A DNA stretch of 64,000 bases from assembly GCF_015554145.1 (NCBI RefSeq), contig NZ_JADNHZ010000005.1, positions 58,600 through 122,599 on the forward strand. Reading direction: 5' to 3'. Of this stretch, positions 16,315-24,873 are shown piece by piece; the stretch's first letter is position 1, and each line of letters starts with the position of its first letter. The translations under genes and the position numbers were made by a program. Under the pieces are notes generated by a model. It worked only from the letters and a program-made list of their open reading frames with translations. It was not told the origin of the DNA and ran no database searches. This DNA comes from Collinsella aerofaciens (GTDB lineage Bacteria; Actinomycetota; Coriobacteriia; Coriobacteriales; Coriobacteriaceae).

Positions 16315-17233
16315 CACGCGCATCCATATCGACGAGGCGAGACTCGGGCGTGTCCAAAGGCAAGACCGTATCGCCACGGGCGTGCTGACGGCGATTGTCG
16401 CCATCGTCATGCTTATCGTCGTCTCCATGGTGGCCTACATCCTGTTCGAGGGTATCTCGACGCTGTTCCAGCCGGGCTTTCTCACGCAGCCCGCATGCGC
16501 CAACGGAACGCAGGGCGGCGTGCTCTACCAGCTGTTCGACTCGTTCTATCTGCTGCTGATTACCCTGATCATCTCGGTGCCCATCAGCCTGGGCGGCGCG
16601 GTCTTCCTAGTTGAATACGCGCCCGACGGTCCCATTCGCGACATCGCCTCGACCGCCATCGAGACGTTGTCTTCACTGCCCTCCATCGTCGTCGGCATGT
16701 TCGGCTTTCTGGTGTTCTCGGTGCAGCTGGGCTGGAAGTACTCCATCATCTCCGGCGCCGTCGCGCTCACCATGTTCAACATCCCCATCCTGGTGCGCGT
16801 GATTCAGCAGGCGCTCGAGGACGTGCCGCAGGCCCAGCGCGATGCGTGCCTGGCCATGGGCCTCACTCGCTGGGAGGCCACACTGCACATCCTGATTCCC
16901 GAGGCCATGCCCGCCATCGTGACCGGCATCGTGCTTTCGGCCGGCCGCGTGTTTGGCGAGGCCGCGGCGCTGCTCTTTACCTCGGGCATGAGCTCGCCGG
17001 TCCGCCTCAACTTCTTGAGCTTTAACCTGTCGAGCCCCACCTGCGCCTGGAACGTGTTCCGTCCCGGCGAGTCGCTGGCCGTGCACATCTACAAGATCTA
17101 TGGCGAGGGCAGCCCCGAGGCCCAGCAGATCGTCTGGGGCACCGCGGCACTGCTGATGATTTGCGTGCTGCTGTTTAACGTAGTCGCCCGTATCGTGGGC
17201 AAGCAACTGGCAAGGAAGATGACGGCCGAATGA
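16307..17233 (+). CDS. pstA: Phosphate ABC transporter permease PstA
   Basis: 308 residues from GTG 16307, which overlaps the pstC stop by 8 bp and follows AAGGGGGCGAAGG; a TTG at 16283 is less likely. Six membrane helices. The EAA loop is DVPQAQRDACLAMGLTRWEATLHILIPEAMP. The segment ETLSSLPSIVVGMFGF is typical of PstA. It ends in ATGA overlap with pstB, so the permeases and ATPase are translationally coupled. Confidence 0.92.
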   Translation: MASTRIHIDEARLGRVQRQDRIATGVLTAIVAIVMLIVVSMVAYILFEGISTLFQPGFLTQPACANGTQGGVLYQLFDSFYLLLITLIISVPISLGGAVFLVEYAPDGPIRDIASTAIETLSSLPSIVVGMFGFLVFSVQLGWKYSIISGAVALTMFNIPILVRVIQQALEDVPQAQRDACLAMGLTRWEATLHILIPEAMPAIVTGIVLSAGRVFGEAAALLFTSGMSSPVRLNFLSFNLSSPTCAWNVFRPGESLAVHIYKIYGEGSPEAQQIVWGTAALLMICVLLFNVVARIVGKQLARKMTAE

Positions 17234-18105
17234 GCGATATGAATGCAACGCCCGCAACCGAGGCGGCCACGTCCGACACCCCCCAGGACTTTCTGTCGAG
17301 CGTGGGGGAGAGCGAGGGGCGCGTGCGCGTGAGCGGCAAGGCCGTGAGCGACGAGGTCGTGCTCTCCGCCAAGGACGTCAACGTGTACTATGGCGACCAC
17401 CATGCGCTGCACAATACGTCGCTCGACTTCCACAAGGGTGAGATCACGGCGCTCATCGGGCCTTCGGGCTGCGGCAAGTCGACCTTCTTGCGTAGCCTCA
17501 ACCTGATGAATCGCGAGATTCGCCGCTGTCGCGTGGAGGGCGAGATCAACTACCGCGGGCGCAACGTGAACACCAAGACCGAGAACACGTACGAGCTGCG
17601 TCGCTCCATCGGCATGGTGTTCCAGCAGCCAAACCCCTTCCGCAAGTCCATTCGCGACAACATCACCTTTGCGCCCAAGCGCCACGGCATCACCGACCGT
17701 GACGAGCTCGACCGCATGGTCGAGGAAAGTCTGCGCGGTGCCGCGCTGTGGGACGAGGTCAAAGACAAGCTCGACAAGAGCGCCTACGCGCTTTCGGGCG
17801 GTCAGCAGCAGCGTCTGTGCATTGCGCGCACGCTGGCGCTCAACCCCGACGTAATCCTGTTTGACGAGCCCTGCTCGGCGCTCGACCCCATCTCGACGCT
17901 GGCGATCGAGGACCTCATGTCGTCGATCGTGGCCGACCGCGCCATCGTCATCGTGACGCACAACATGGAGCAGGCGTCGCGCGTGTCCAACCGCACGGCG
18001 TTTTTCTACATGGGCGATATGGTCGAGTACGACGAGACCGACGAGATTTTCCAACGGCCCAAGGATAAGCGGCTGAATGATTACCTCACCGGCATGTTCT
18101 CCTAG
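17230..18105 (+). CDS. pstB: Phosphate ABC transporter ATP-binding protein
   Basis: 291 residues, with about 35 extra N-terminal residues before the ABC domain. Walker A GPSGCGKST, Q-loop VFQQPNPF, signature LSGGQQQRLCIARTLA, Walker B VILFDEP, H-loop VTHN. The MNREIRRCRVEGEI segment is PstB-specific. It couples ATP hydrolysis to phosphate import through PstCA. Last gene of the operon; a terminator follows at 18161. Confidence 0.95.
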   Translation: MSDMNATPATEAATSDTPQDFLSSVGESEGRVRVSGKAVSDEVVLSAKDVNVYYGDHHALHNTSLDFHKGEITALIGPSGCGKSTFLRSLNLMNREIRRCRVEGEINYRGRNVNTKTENTYELRRSIGMVFQQPNPFRKSIRDNITFAPKRHGITDRDELDRMVEESLRGAALWDEVKDKLDKSAYALSGGQQQRLCIARTLALNPDVILFDEPCSALDPISTLAIEDLMSSIVADRAIVIVTHNMEQASRVSNRTAFFYMGDMVEYDETDEIFQRPKDKRLNDYLTGMFS

Positions 18106-18160
18106 TCCGGGACATGCTTGAGGCCCGCGGCGGCCACGGTTGCCGCGGGACTGATTGGAG

Positions 18161-18199
18161 AGGCGGGTCATCTCTTGCGGGAGATGGCCCGCCTTTTTG
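18161..18199 (+). terminator. Intrinsic terminator after pstB
   Basis: AGGCGGG...GAGATG-type stem: GGCGGGTCATCTC with GGGAGATGGCCCGCC around a TTGC loop, then TTTTT. It ends the pst operon. Confidence 0.85.
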
Positions 18200-18223
18200 T
18201 GTCGTGTGCTGGTGCGCTTGCCC

Positions 18224-18264
18224 AAAACCACCACGAAGGCGCCCGTCCCCTTTGTGGTGGTTTT
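18224..18264. repeat. CCACCACAAAG hairpin repeat (R1), copy a
   Basis: AAAACCACCACGAAGG pairs with CTTTGTGGTGGTTTT around CGCCCGTCCC. It lies between the pstB terminator and the ABC-F ribosome site. Its loop is the exact reverse complement of copy c (44847), so copies occur in both orientations. Five more R1 copies are at 30800, 44847, 45804, 47381 and 47787. Confidence 0.85.
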
Positions 18265-18308
18265 CGCTATCATGGAGAACGTTGAATTTCTACGAAGGAG
18301 CAGGGCAT

Positions 18309-20168
18309 ATGGCGATTCTTTTGGGATGCGATTCCGTCAGCCTAGAGTTTCCCACCAAGCATATTTTCGATAGCGTGACGCTCGGCGTGGGCGAGGGCGA
18401 CCGCATTGGTATTGTCGGTAAAAACGGCGACGGCAAGTCGACGCTGCTGAGCGTGCTCGCCGGCACGCTGGAGCCCGATGACGGACGCGTGACGCACCGC
18501 CGCGGCATCACGATCGGTCTACTCGGCCAAAAGGACCAGCTTGTCGATACCGATACCGTGCATCATGCCGTTGTGGGTGACGCCCCCGAGTACGAGTGGG
18601 CGTCGAGCCCCCGTACGCGCCAGATCCTCGCCGGCCTCATTAGCGATGTGCCCTGGGAGGGCATGGTAGGCGAGCTCTCGGGCGGTCAGCGCCGCCGCGT
18701 GGACCTCGCGCGCCTGCTGATCGGCGACTATGACGTGCTCATGCTCGATGAGCCCACCAACCATCTGGACATGCGCACCATCAACTGGCTTGCGCGTCAC
18801 TTAAAGGCCCGCTGGCAGCGCGGTCAGGGCGCGATGCTCGTGGTCACGCACGATCGCTGGTTCTTGGACGAGGTCTGCACCAGCATGTGGGAGGTTCACG
18901 ACGGCCAGGTCGATCCCTTCGAGGGCGGCTATTCGGCATATATCCTGCAGCGCGTGGAACGCGACCGCATGGCCGCGGTTACCGAGGAGCGCCGTCGCAA
19001 CATGGCACGTAAGGAGCTCGCGTGGCTAAGCCGCGGCGCCCAGGCGCGCTCCACCAAGCCCAAGTTTCGCGTGGATGCCGCTCGCGAGCTGATCGCCGAC
19101 GTGCCGCCCGTGCGTGACGAGCTGGAGCTCAAGCGCCTGGCCGTGAGCCGCCTGGGCAAGCAGGTTATCGATGTGGTCGACGTGGACGCCGGCTATGCGG
19201 ATACCGATGGCGCGCCCAAGCAGGTGCTCAACGACGTGACCTGGCTCATTGGTGCGGGCGACCGCTATGGTCTTTTGGGCGAGAACGGCGCCGGCAAGTC
19301 GACCTTGCTCGACGTGATCCAGGGCAAGATCGCGCCCCTGCGCGGCCGCGTGAAGATCGGCCAGACGGTGCGCTTTGGCGTGCTGTCGCAGCAGCTCGAG
19401 GAGCTCGAACCCTACATGGGCGACACGATCCGCGAGGTGCTCAGCCACTATAAGAAGTACTACGTCATTGACGGCAAGGAGACTTCACCCGAGAAGCTCT
19501 GCGAGCGTCTGGGCTTTACGACGCAGCAGCTCTGGAGCCGCATCGGCGATCTTTCGGGCGGCCAGCGCCGCCGCCTGTCGCTGCTGCTGACGATCCTGGA
19601 CGAGCCCAACGTGCTCATCCTGGACGAGCCCGGCAACGACCTGGATACCGACATGCTGGCGATTGTCGAGGACTTGCTGGACGGCTGGCCCGGCACGCTG
19701 ATCCTGGTGACGCACGACCGCTTTTTGATGGAGCGCGTGACCGACCAGCAGTGGGCGCTGCTCGACGGCCACCTGACGCATATGCCCGGCGGCGTCGACC
19801 AGTACCTGCGCCTGTGCAACGCCACCGCCGAGGGCGAGCCCGTGGGTGCACCGAGCGCCAAGACCGGTACGTTCGACACCGGTGCCGCGGCGGCTGCGGC
19901 CGAAAAGCCCAAGTCGAGCGGTCAGCCCAACGGCCTTTCCAATGCCGAGCGCCAAAAGCTCCGTCGTGAGGTGAGCTCGCTCGAGCGCAAGATGGAAACG
20001 CAGCGCGCTCGCGTGGAGGAGGCCGAGGCCGCCATGGCCCAGGTCGATCCCACCAACTACACGGCGCTGGGCGAGCAACAGGCAAAGATCGACGAGGCCC
20101 ACGCCGCCATGGACGAGCTGGAGATGGCGTGGCTCGAGGCGAGTGAAAAGCTCGAGGGCGAGGAGTAG
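18309..20168 (+). CDS. ABC-F family ATPase (Uup-like)
   Basis: 619 residues with two ABC domains and no membrane segments. Domain 1: NGDGKSTLL, LSGGQRRRVDLARLL, LMLDEPTNHLD. Domain 2: NGAGKSTLLD, LSGGQRRRLSLLLTIL, LILDEPGNDLD; the usual TNHLD is replaced by GNDLD. A charged linker joins them (about 230-300) and an Ala/Glu-rich coiled coil forms the C-terminus (about 540-619), as in Uup. Such proteins act at the ribosomal E-site or on branched DNA. ATG 18309 follows GAAGGAG; the long in-frame upstream extension runs through the repeat and was rejected. Confidence 0.88.
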   Translation: MAILLGCDSVSLEFPTKHIFDSVTLGVGEGDRIGIVGKNGDGKSTLLSVLAGTLEPDDGRVTHRRGITIGLLGQKDQLVDTDTVHHAVVGDAPEYEWASSPRTRQILAGLISDVPWEGMVGELSGGQRRRVDLARLLIGDYDVLMLDEPTNHLDMRTINWLARHLKARWQRGQGAMLVVTHDRWFLDEVCTSMWEVHDGQVDPFEGGYSAYILQRVERDRMAAVTEERRRNMARKELAWLSRGAQARSTKPKFRVDAARELIADVPPVRDELELKRLAVSRLGKQVIDVVDVDAGYADTDGAPKQVLNDVTWLIGAGDRYGLLGENGAGKSTLLDVIQGKIAPLRGRVKIGQTVRFGVLSQQLEELEPYMGDTIREVLSHYKKYYVIDGKETSPEKLCERLGFTTQQLWSRIGDLSGGQRRRLSLLLTILDEPNVLILDEPGNDLDTDMLAIVEDLLDGWPGTLILVTHDRFLMERVTDQQWALLDGHLTHMPGGVDQYLRLCNATAEGEPVGAPSAKTGTFDTGAAAAAAEKPKSSGQPNGLSNAERQKLRREVSSLERKMETQRARVEEAEAAMAQVDPTNYTALGEQQAKIDEAHAAMDELEMAWLEASEKLEGEE

Positions 20169-20174
20169 GCGAGG

Positions 20175-20945
20175 ATGATCAAGGCCGCGTTTTTTGATAT
20201 CGACGGCACGCTGCTGAGCTTTGAGACGCACCGGATTCCGGCGTCGGCGCAGCAGGTGCTCGACAGCTTTCACGAGCAGGGGATTGCGTGCGTCATTGCC
20301 ACGGGTCGCCCGACCTACCAGATGCCCGATTGGCTGTTCGATCTTGGTTGGGATGCGTACATTACGCTTTCGGGCCAGCACTGTTTTGATGCCGAGGGCG
20401 TTTACCGTAGCTGCCCGATCGATCCGGACGACGTTGCGGTGATTGTGGACCAGGTGGCCGAGGGGCGCTACGACTCGCTGTGCATGCAGGGCGAGAACTC
20501 GTTTGTGAACCGCCTGTCCGAGCGCGTGGTGACGGCCGGCAACAACGCGGGGATCGTCTACCACGAGGAGCCGTTTGAGCACGCCTTTGAAGCGCCGGTC
20601 TACCAGTTTTGCGCCTTTGTGGATCCTGCCGACGAGCATATCGTGACCGATGCGGTGTCGCATTCGCTCACTACGCGCTGGTGCGACCTGTTCTGCGACA
20701 TTATTCCCGCTAACGGCGGCAAGGACTTGGGCGTGGCAGCGACGCTGGAGCGCCTGGGTGTCGACGCGAGCGAGGCGATCGCCTTTGGCGACGGCGAGAA
20801 CGACCTGTCGATGTTCTCGGCCGTGGGCACAAGTGTGGCCATGGGCAACGCGCAGGATACCGTGAAGGCCGCAGCGACCTACGTGACGACCGCCGTAGAC
20901 GACGACGGCATCTACAACGCCGCGAAGCACTTTGGCCTCGTGTAG
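20175..20945 (+). CDS. Cof-type HAD hydrolase
   Basis: 256 residues, type IIB HAD phosphatase. Motif I FFDIDGTLLSF, motif II VIATGRPTYQ, motif III Lys in NGGKDLGVAATLE, motif IV FGDGENDLSMF. The cap lies between about residues 80 and 180. Family members dephosphorylate sugar phosphates, FMN or pyridoxal phosphate; the substrate cannot be read here. It starts 6 bp after the ABC-F stop, so it is probably co-transcribed with it. Confidence 0.88.
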   Translation: MIKAAFFDIDGTLLSFETHRIPASAQQVLDSFHEQGIACVIATGRPTYQMPDWLFDLGWDAYITLSGQHCFDAEGVYRSCPIDPDDVAVIVDQVAEGRYDSLCMQGENSFVNRLSERVVTAGNNAGIVYHEEPFEHAFEAPVYQFCAFVDPADEHIVTDAVSHSLTTRWCDLFCDIIPANGGKDLGVAATLERLGVDASEAIAFGDGENDLSMFSAVGTSVAMGNAQDTVKAAATYVTTAVDDDGIYNAAKHFGLV

Positions 20946-20952
20946 CTGCGAC

Positions 20953-21003
20953 CCGGCACTTGGGGACGCTCCTTATCTGCCGGCAGCTGGGGACACTCCT
21001 TGC
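20953..21003. repeat. GGCACTTGGGGAC repeat (R4), copy a
   Basis: CGGCACTTGGGGACGCTCCTT is followed by a second unit CAGCTGGGGACACTCCTT. Close relatives lie at 42911-42960 and 55658-55706 with the same two-unit order. Confidence 0.75.
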
Positions 21004-21153
21004 GGGGCGTTCCCATTTTGTTTTCATCTCGCACGTTTTGTGAAACGCGGCTAACTTTTTGGTCAATGCAGTAAGACATGGTCAACTTTTGCGGTAAAGT
21101 AAGCCAAGGAAGGTATCCAAAGGCTAACTAGCAATCATCGCGAAAGGCGGCCC

Positions 21154-21531
21154 ATGGCCCTACGTGAATCCGGAGAAGACTATCTCGAATCGATCTACGT
21201 CCTATCGGAACGTCAGGGCATCGTGCGCTCGATCGACGTTGCCGAATACTTGGGCGTAACCAAAGCAAGCGTCTCTAAAGCCATGGCGGCCTTGGAGAGC
21301 ACCGGCTACGTGGAGATGGGCAAACGCGACGTGCATCTGACGGAACGCGGTCTTGAGGTTGCCCGTCAAATGTGGGAGCGCCACTGCTTTTTTGTAGGTC
21401 TGCTAGAGGACGCAGGCGTAACGCCCGAGGTCGCGTCGCAAGAGGGCTGCCACATGGAGCACTGCCTGAGCGAGGAGAGCTTCGAGAAGCTAAGATCGAT
21501 GCTGAGACGGGGCAGCGACCGGGATCAGTAA
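21154..21531 (+). CDS. DtxR/MntR-family metal-dependent transcriptional regulator
   Basis: 125 residues. The N-terminal winged helix-turn-helix (SGEDYLESIYVLSERQGIVRSIDVAEYLGVTKASVSKAMAAL) is MntR-like. The dimerisation/metal region contains ERHCFFVGLLEDAGV and EGCHMEHCLSEESFEKL; E, C/M and H residues there fit the metal sites. There is no SH3-like third domain, as in MntR. It ends in a short arginine-rich tail. A likely controller of Mn or Fe genes; the upstream TGGTCAAC elements could be its own box. Confidence 0.85.
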   Translation: MALRESGEDYLESIYVLSERQGIVRSIDVAEYLGVTKASVSKAMAALESTGYVEMGKRDVHLTERGLEVARQMWERHCFFVGLLEDAGVTPEVASQEGCHMEHCLSEESFEKLRSMLRRGSDRDQ

Positions 21532-21609
21532 CCCCACCAACCAAGTCCAACTCAGACAAGGAACCCCGCCAGTAAGTGATGCCCAAGAACCGCCAGTTGT
21601 GTCGCCGCA

Positions 21610-21738
21610 GGCCGGGGCCGGGCTTGGTTTTGAAAACATTCCGCAGACCAGAATCGCCCCCGTTCGTAGCTCCGAAGGAGCAGAACGGGGGCGCTTCATT
21701 GGTCGAGGACGTTTTCAAAACCAAGCCCGGCCCCGGCC
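21610..21738. repeat. Cruciform element: 28-bp perfect inverted repeat with inner hairpin
   Basis: Arms 21610-21637 and 21711-21738 are perfect 28-bp complements (GGCCGGGGCCGGGCTTGG...). Inside are GACCA/TGGTC and a perfect 11-bp hairpin (CGCCCCCGTTC, 21655-21665, with 21683-21693). It lies between convergent genes. It lacks T-runs, so it is more like a small mobile element or a two-way roadblock than a standard terminator. Confidence 0.8.
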
Positions 21739-21754
21739 GGAGGGACCACAGGCG

Positions 21755-23707
21755 CTACAGGTTCTTGACACCCATCGCGCGCATGGCGTTCAGGATGGCG
21801 ATGATCGCCACGCCCACGTCGCCAAAGACGGCAAGCCACATATTGGCGATGCCCAGCGCTGCCAGCACAAGGATGAGCAGCTTAATGCCCAGCGCAAAGA
21901 TGATGTTCTGCCAAACAATCGACATGGTCTTGCGCGCCACGCGAATAGCGCGGGAAATGTCGGACGGCTTGTCGTCCATCAGCACCACGTCGGCGGCCTC
22001 GATCGCGGCGTCCGAGCCCATGGCGCCCATGGCAATGCCCACATCGGCGCGCGTAAGCACAGGCGCGTCGTTGATACCGTCGCCGACAAAGGCGAGCTTG
22101 CCCTTGCCACTTTCGGCCGCGAGCAGCGCTTCAACACGCTCGACCTTGTCGCCCGGCAGCAGCTGCGCGTGGAACTCGTCGAGGCCGAGCTGCTTGGCCA
22201 CAGACGCCGCAACCTCCTCGCGGTCGCCCGTGAGCATGACGGTGCGCTTGACGCCGGCGGCGTGCAGGTCGCGAATCGTTTGCTCCGCATCGACCTTGAT
22301 GGTGTCGGCAATTACGATGTGGCCGGCATAGGTGCCGTCGACGAGCACGTGGAGGATCGTACCGACGACCTCGCAATTGGGAGCGTCGATACCGGCCGCA
22401 GCAAGCATCTTGGCGTTGCCGACGACGACATGTTTGCTGTCGATAGTCGCCGTCACGCCATGGCCCGCGTCGTTGGCGGAGTCGCTTACGCGCTTGGGAT
22501 CGAGCTCGCCCTGGAAGGCGGTGCGCACCGACTGCGCGATGGGATGGTCGGAGAACGACTCGGCGAGGGCTGCGACCTCGAGTAGCGACTGCTCGGTATA
22601 GCCTGCCTCGGGGTGCACCGCGACGACCGAGAACGTGCCGTTGGTGAGGGTGCCCGTCTTGTCAAAGACGACGGTGTCCACATCGGCGAGCGTCTCGAGG
22701 TAGTTGGAACCCTTGATGAGAACGCCCAGCTTGGACGCGCCGCCGATGCCGCCAAAGAAACTGAGCGGCACGCTGATCACGAGCGCACACGGGCAGCTGA
22801 CGACCAGGAAGGTCAGGCCGCGCAGGATCCAGTCGGACCAGGCGCCGGTGACCAAACCGCCGCCGAGCGCGAGTACCGCGGCCGCGCCGGTGACGGCGGG
22901 CGTGTAGACGCGGGCGAAGCGCGTGATGAAGTTCTCGGTGCGCGCCTTCTTTTCGCTGGCATTCTCCACGAGTTCCAGGACGCGCGCGACGGTGGACTCG
23001 CCAAAGGGCTTGGTGGTGCGCACGTGGATGAGGCCCGTCATGTTGATGCAACCGCTGATGATATCGTCTCCGGTTTTGGCCGGACGGGGGACTGACTCGC
23101 CAGTAAGGGCGGCGGTATCGAGCTGTGTCTCGCCTTCGACGATGATGCCGTCGATGGGCACGCGCTCGCCAGGCTTGACCACGATCACGGTGCCGACGGC
23201 GATGTCATCGGGGAAGACTTGCTCGAGCGTGCCGTCGGGCTGCTCGACGTTAGCGTAGTCGGGCGCGATGTCCATCATGGCACTGATCGACTTGCGGCTC
23301 TTGCCCACAGCGTATGCCTGGAACAGCTCGCCGACCTGGTAGAACAGCATGACGGCGGCGCCTTCGGCCATGTGCGGGTCGGTATCGGGGAAGAGCACCA
23401 TGGCAAACGCGCCGATGGTCGCGACTGCCATAAGGAAACTCTCGTCGAAGGCCTTGCCGCGGCGGATGTTATTGAATGCCTTTTGCAGTACGTCGTATCC
23501 GGCAATCAAAAACGGCACGAGGAACAGCGCGAAGCTGGCGTAGATGTTGCCAGGCTCCCCAAATGCGATAGTGAGGGCGCCGAGCTCGTCGAGGGCATAA
23601 ACAACGGCAAAAATGCCCAGTGCTACCAGGATGCGGTTGCGCTTGTGCTCAAGGGACTCTTTCTTCTTGCGCTTCTTCTTTTTCTTTTTGGGATCGGCGG
23701 CTGCCAT
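21755..23707 (-). CDS. Heavy-metal translocating P1B-type ATPase (Zn/Cd type)
   Basis: 650 residues. A Lys-rich N-terminus (KKKKKKRKKK) replaces the usual fused HMA domain, which is instead encoded separately at 23807. TGES actuator loop (TALTGESVPRPA), membrane CPC (SCPCAL, helix 6), phosphorylation site DKTGTLTNG, a conserved HP motif (SDHPIAQS), and hinge GDGINDAP. Helix 8 region ALGIKLLILVLAALG has the Lys/Asp-type composition of ZntA/CadA exporters. Expected to export Zn2+ or Cd2+. It has its own operator upstream (23731-23749). Confidence 0.9.
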   Translation of the reverse strand: MAAADPKKKKKKRKKKESLEHKRNRILVALGIFAVVYALDELGALTIAFGEPGNIYASFALFLVPFLIAGYDVLQKAFNNIRRGKAFDESFLMAVATIGAFAMVLFPDTDPHMAEGAAVMLFYQVGELFQAYAVGKSRKSISAMMDIAPDYANVEQPDGTLEQVFPDDIAVGTVIVVKPGERVPIDGIIVEGETQLDTAALTGESVPRPAKTGDDIISGCINMTGLIHVRTTKPFGESTVARVLELVENASEKKARTENFITRFARVYTPAVTGAAAVLALGGGLVTGAWSDWILRGLTFLVVSCPCALVISVPLSFFGGIGGASKLGVLIKGSNYLETLADVDTVVFDKTGTLTNGTFSVVAVHPEAGYTEQSLLEVAALAESFSDHPIAQSVRTAFQGELDPKRVSDSANDAGHGVTATIDSKHVVVGNAKMLAAAGIDAPNCEVVGTILHVLVDGTYAGHIVIADTIKVDAEQTIRDLHAAGVKRTVMLTGDREEVAASVAKQLGLDEFHAQLLPGDKVERVEALLAAESGKGKLAFVGDGINDAPVLTRADVGIAMGAMGSDAAIEAADVVLMDDKPSDISRAIRVARKTMSIVWQNIIFALGIKLLILVLAALGIANMWLAVFGDVGVAIIAILNAMRAMGVKNL

Positions 23708-23730
23708 GATTCAAACCTCCCATTTGAGTT

Positions 23731-23749
23731 TATGAACACTCGCTCATAT
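23731..23749 (-). promoter_or_regulatory. SmtB/ArsR-type operator before the P-type ATPase
   Basis: TATGAACACTCGCTCATAT is a 19-bp imperfect palindrome that matches the operators before the regulator gene (TATGAACATGCGCTCATAT) at 17 of 19 bases. It lies 24 bp upstream of the ATPase start, after a hairpin near 23755-23795 that may end the HMA transcript. Confidence 0.75.
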
Positions 23750-23806
23750 TATTTCGCGAGCAAAGGCCGCGGCAAGCGCGGCCTCGCAGGTCAACGTATG
23801 CGCGGG

Positions 23807-24025
23807 TTAGAGAATGATCTCGCAGTCCGGCTCGGCGTCGGCGGTGAACTCAACGACGCGGTCCAGGACCTCGTCGAACTTGGCGTCGTCGGCCTCGAGC
23901 GTCAGCTTCTGGGTCATAAAGTTGACCGAAACGGACTTGACGCCCTCGAGCTTGGCAAGTTCGTCCTGAAGCTCGCGCGCGCAGTTGGCGCAATCGATCT
24001 CGTCGAGCTTAAACTGCTTTTTCAT
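23807..24025 (-). CDS. Stand-alone HMA-domain metal-binding protein
   Basis: 72 residues with ferredoxin-like fold spacing. The metal-binding loop is DCANCARELQDEL, a CxxC in the place of the usual GMTCxxC. It ends in DCEIIL, which adds a Cys and acidic residues. It probably delivers metal to, or acts as a detached sensor domain of, the neighbouring P-type ATPase, which lacks its own HMA domain. Lies between the regulator and ATPase genes, same strand. Confidence 0.85.
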   Translation of the reverse strand: MKKQFKLDEIDCANCARELQDELAKLEGVKSVSVNFMTQKLTLEADDAKFDEVLDRVVEFTADAEPDCEIIL

Positions 24026-24088
24026 GGTGGGTTCCTTTCCCTGTGTTAGCGGTCTGGGTGCCGGCCGCGCTGATACCGTGGGTGATTG

Positions 24089-24454
24089 CTATTCGCAGAT
24101 ATGGCTCATGCCCTGGTTAAGCATGGTATAGACATGATCGTCAGCGAGCGAGTAGAGAATGTTGCGGCCGTCGCGGCGGAACTTGACCAGGTGCGACTGC
24201 TTAAGCGTGCGCAGCTGGTGCGACACCGCAGACTGCGAGGTCGCGGTCGCTTCGGCGATGTCAGCCACGCAGAGCTCGCGGCCCATGAGGGCATAGAGAA
24301 TCTTGATGCGCGTGGTGTCGCTGAAGACCTTGAACAGGTCGGCAAGGTCGTAGAGAAGCTCCTCGTCGGGAAGGTCCTCGGGCGAGCAGGTGGTGGGGAC
24401 GATCGGCTCGGTGGCCTCGATGCCAGTCTTTGTTTCATCAGCGTGGCTGCTCAT
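24089..24454 (-). CDS. ArsR/SmtB-family metal-sensing repressor
   Basis: 121 residues with an ArsR winged helix (LCVADIAEATATSQSAVSHQLRTLKQSHLV). The C-terminal helix ADDHVYTMLNQGMSHICE contains D-x-H-x10-H-x2-E, the exact alpha-5 zinc site spacing of SmtB/CzrA (D104, H106, H117, E120). The alpha-3N cysteine motif ELCVAD is only partly kept (one Cys). Expected to leave DNA when Zn2+ or a like metal binds, which turns on the HMA and ATPase genes. Confidence 0.9.
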   Translation of the reverse strand: MSSHADETKTGIEATEPIVPTTCSPEDLPDEELLYDLADLFKVFSDTTRIKILYALMGRELCVADIAEATATSQSAVSHQLRTLKQSHLVKFRRDGRNILYSLADDHVYTMLNQGMSHICE

Positions 24455-24461
24455 TGCAATA

Positions 24462-24528
24462 TCCTTTCATATGAACATGCGCTCATATAACTTACTTCCG
24501 ATTATATGAGCGCATGTTCATATGTCAA
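24462..24528 (-). promoter_or_regulatory. Promoter and paired operators of the metal-efflux locus
   Basis: On the minus strand a perfect TTGACA (24523-24528) and TATAAT (24501-24506) are 16 bp apart. The spacer is the palindrome-like TATGAACATGCGCTCA. An identical operator in inverted orientation (24468-24490 against 24502-24524, 23-bp perfect inverted repeat) covers the start of the transcript and abuts the AAAGGA ribosome site. Repressor bound at either site would block transcription initiation. Confidence 0.88.
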
Positions 24529-24529
24529 T

Positions 24530-24873
24530 GACGTTCAGGTAATTCGTCGCACAAAATGATGGGGAATAGTGGACGAGATTCCGGACTGAGCGGTTTTGAT
24601 AGCCGATGCCGGGGTGGGTGCCCCCGCGCCGTGCAAAAATTGGAGTATTCTGCAACTATAGGGGGTCCGTTAATCTATTCCAGGCCAAATAAAGCCGCTC
24701 AAGAGTTATCCAAGGGCGGTAAACAGACAAGGTCTTCCTCAAATGTTGCCTAACGTTCTCGTTCGATAGCGTTTTTGTTTCTCATTTGGATTAACTTGTG
24801 GGTGCTGGAGGGCCGACCCTGCTGAATACTCGCAATTTTGCACATCGCTAGGGTACCCACCTTGTTAGCCGGT
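24530..24873. other. A+T-richer intergenic region with a paired 24-nt motif
   Basis: No convincing gene. It contains GTGCAAAAATTGGAGTATTC (24631-24650, continuing TGCA) and, inverted, a near match at 24820-24843 (reverse complement begins GTGCAAAATTGCGAGTATTC). Each copy sits beside a G/C hairpin. Base composition is lower in G+C than the neighbouring genes and resembles that of the gene at 24874. Confidence 0.5.
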
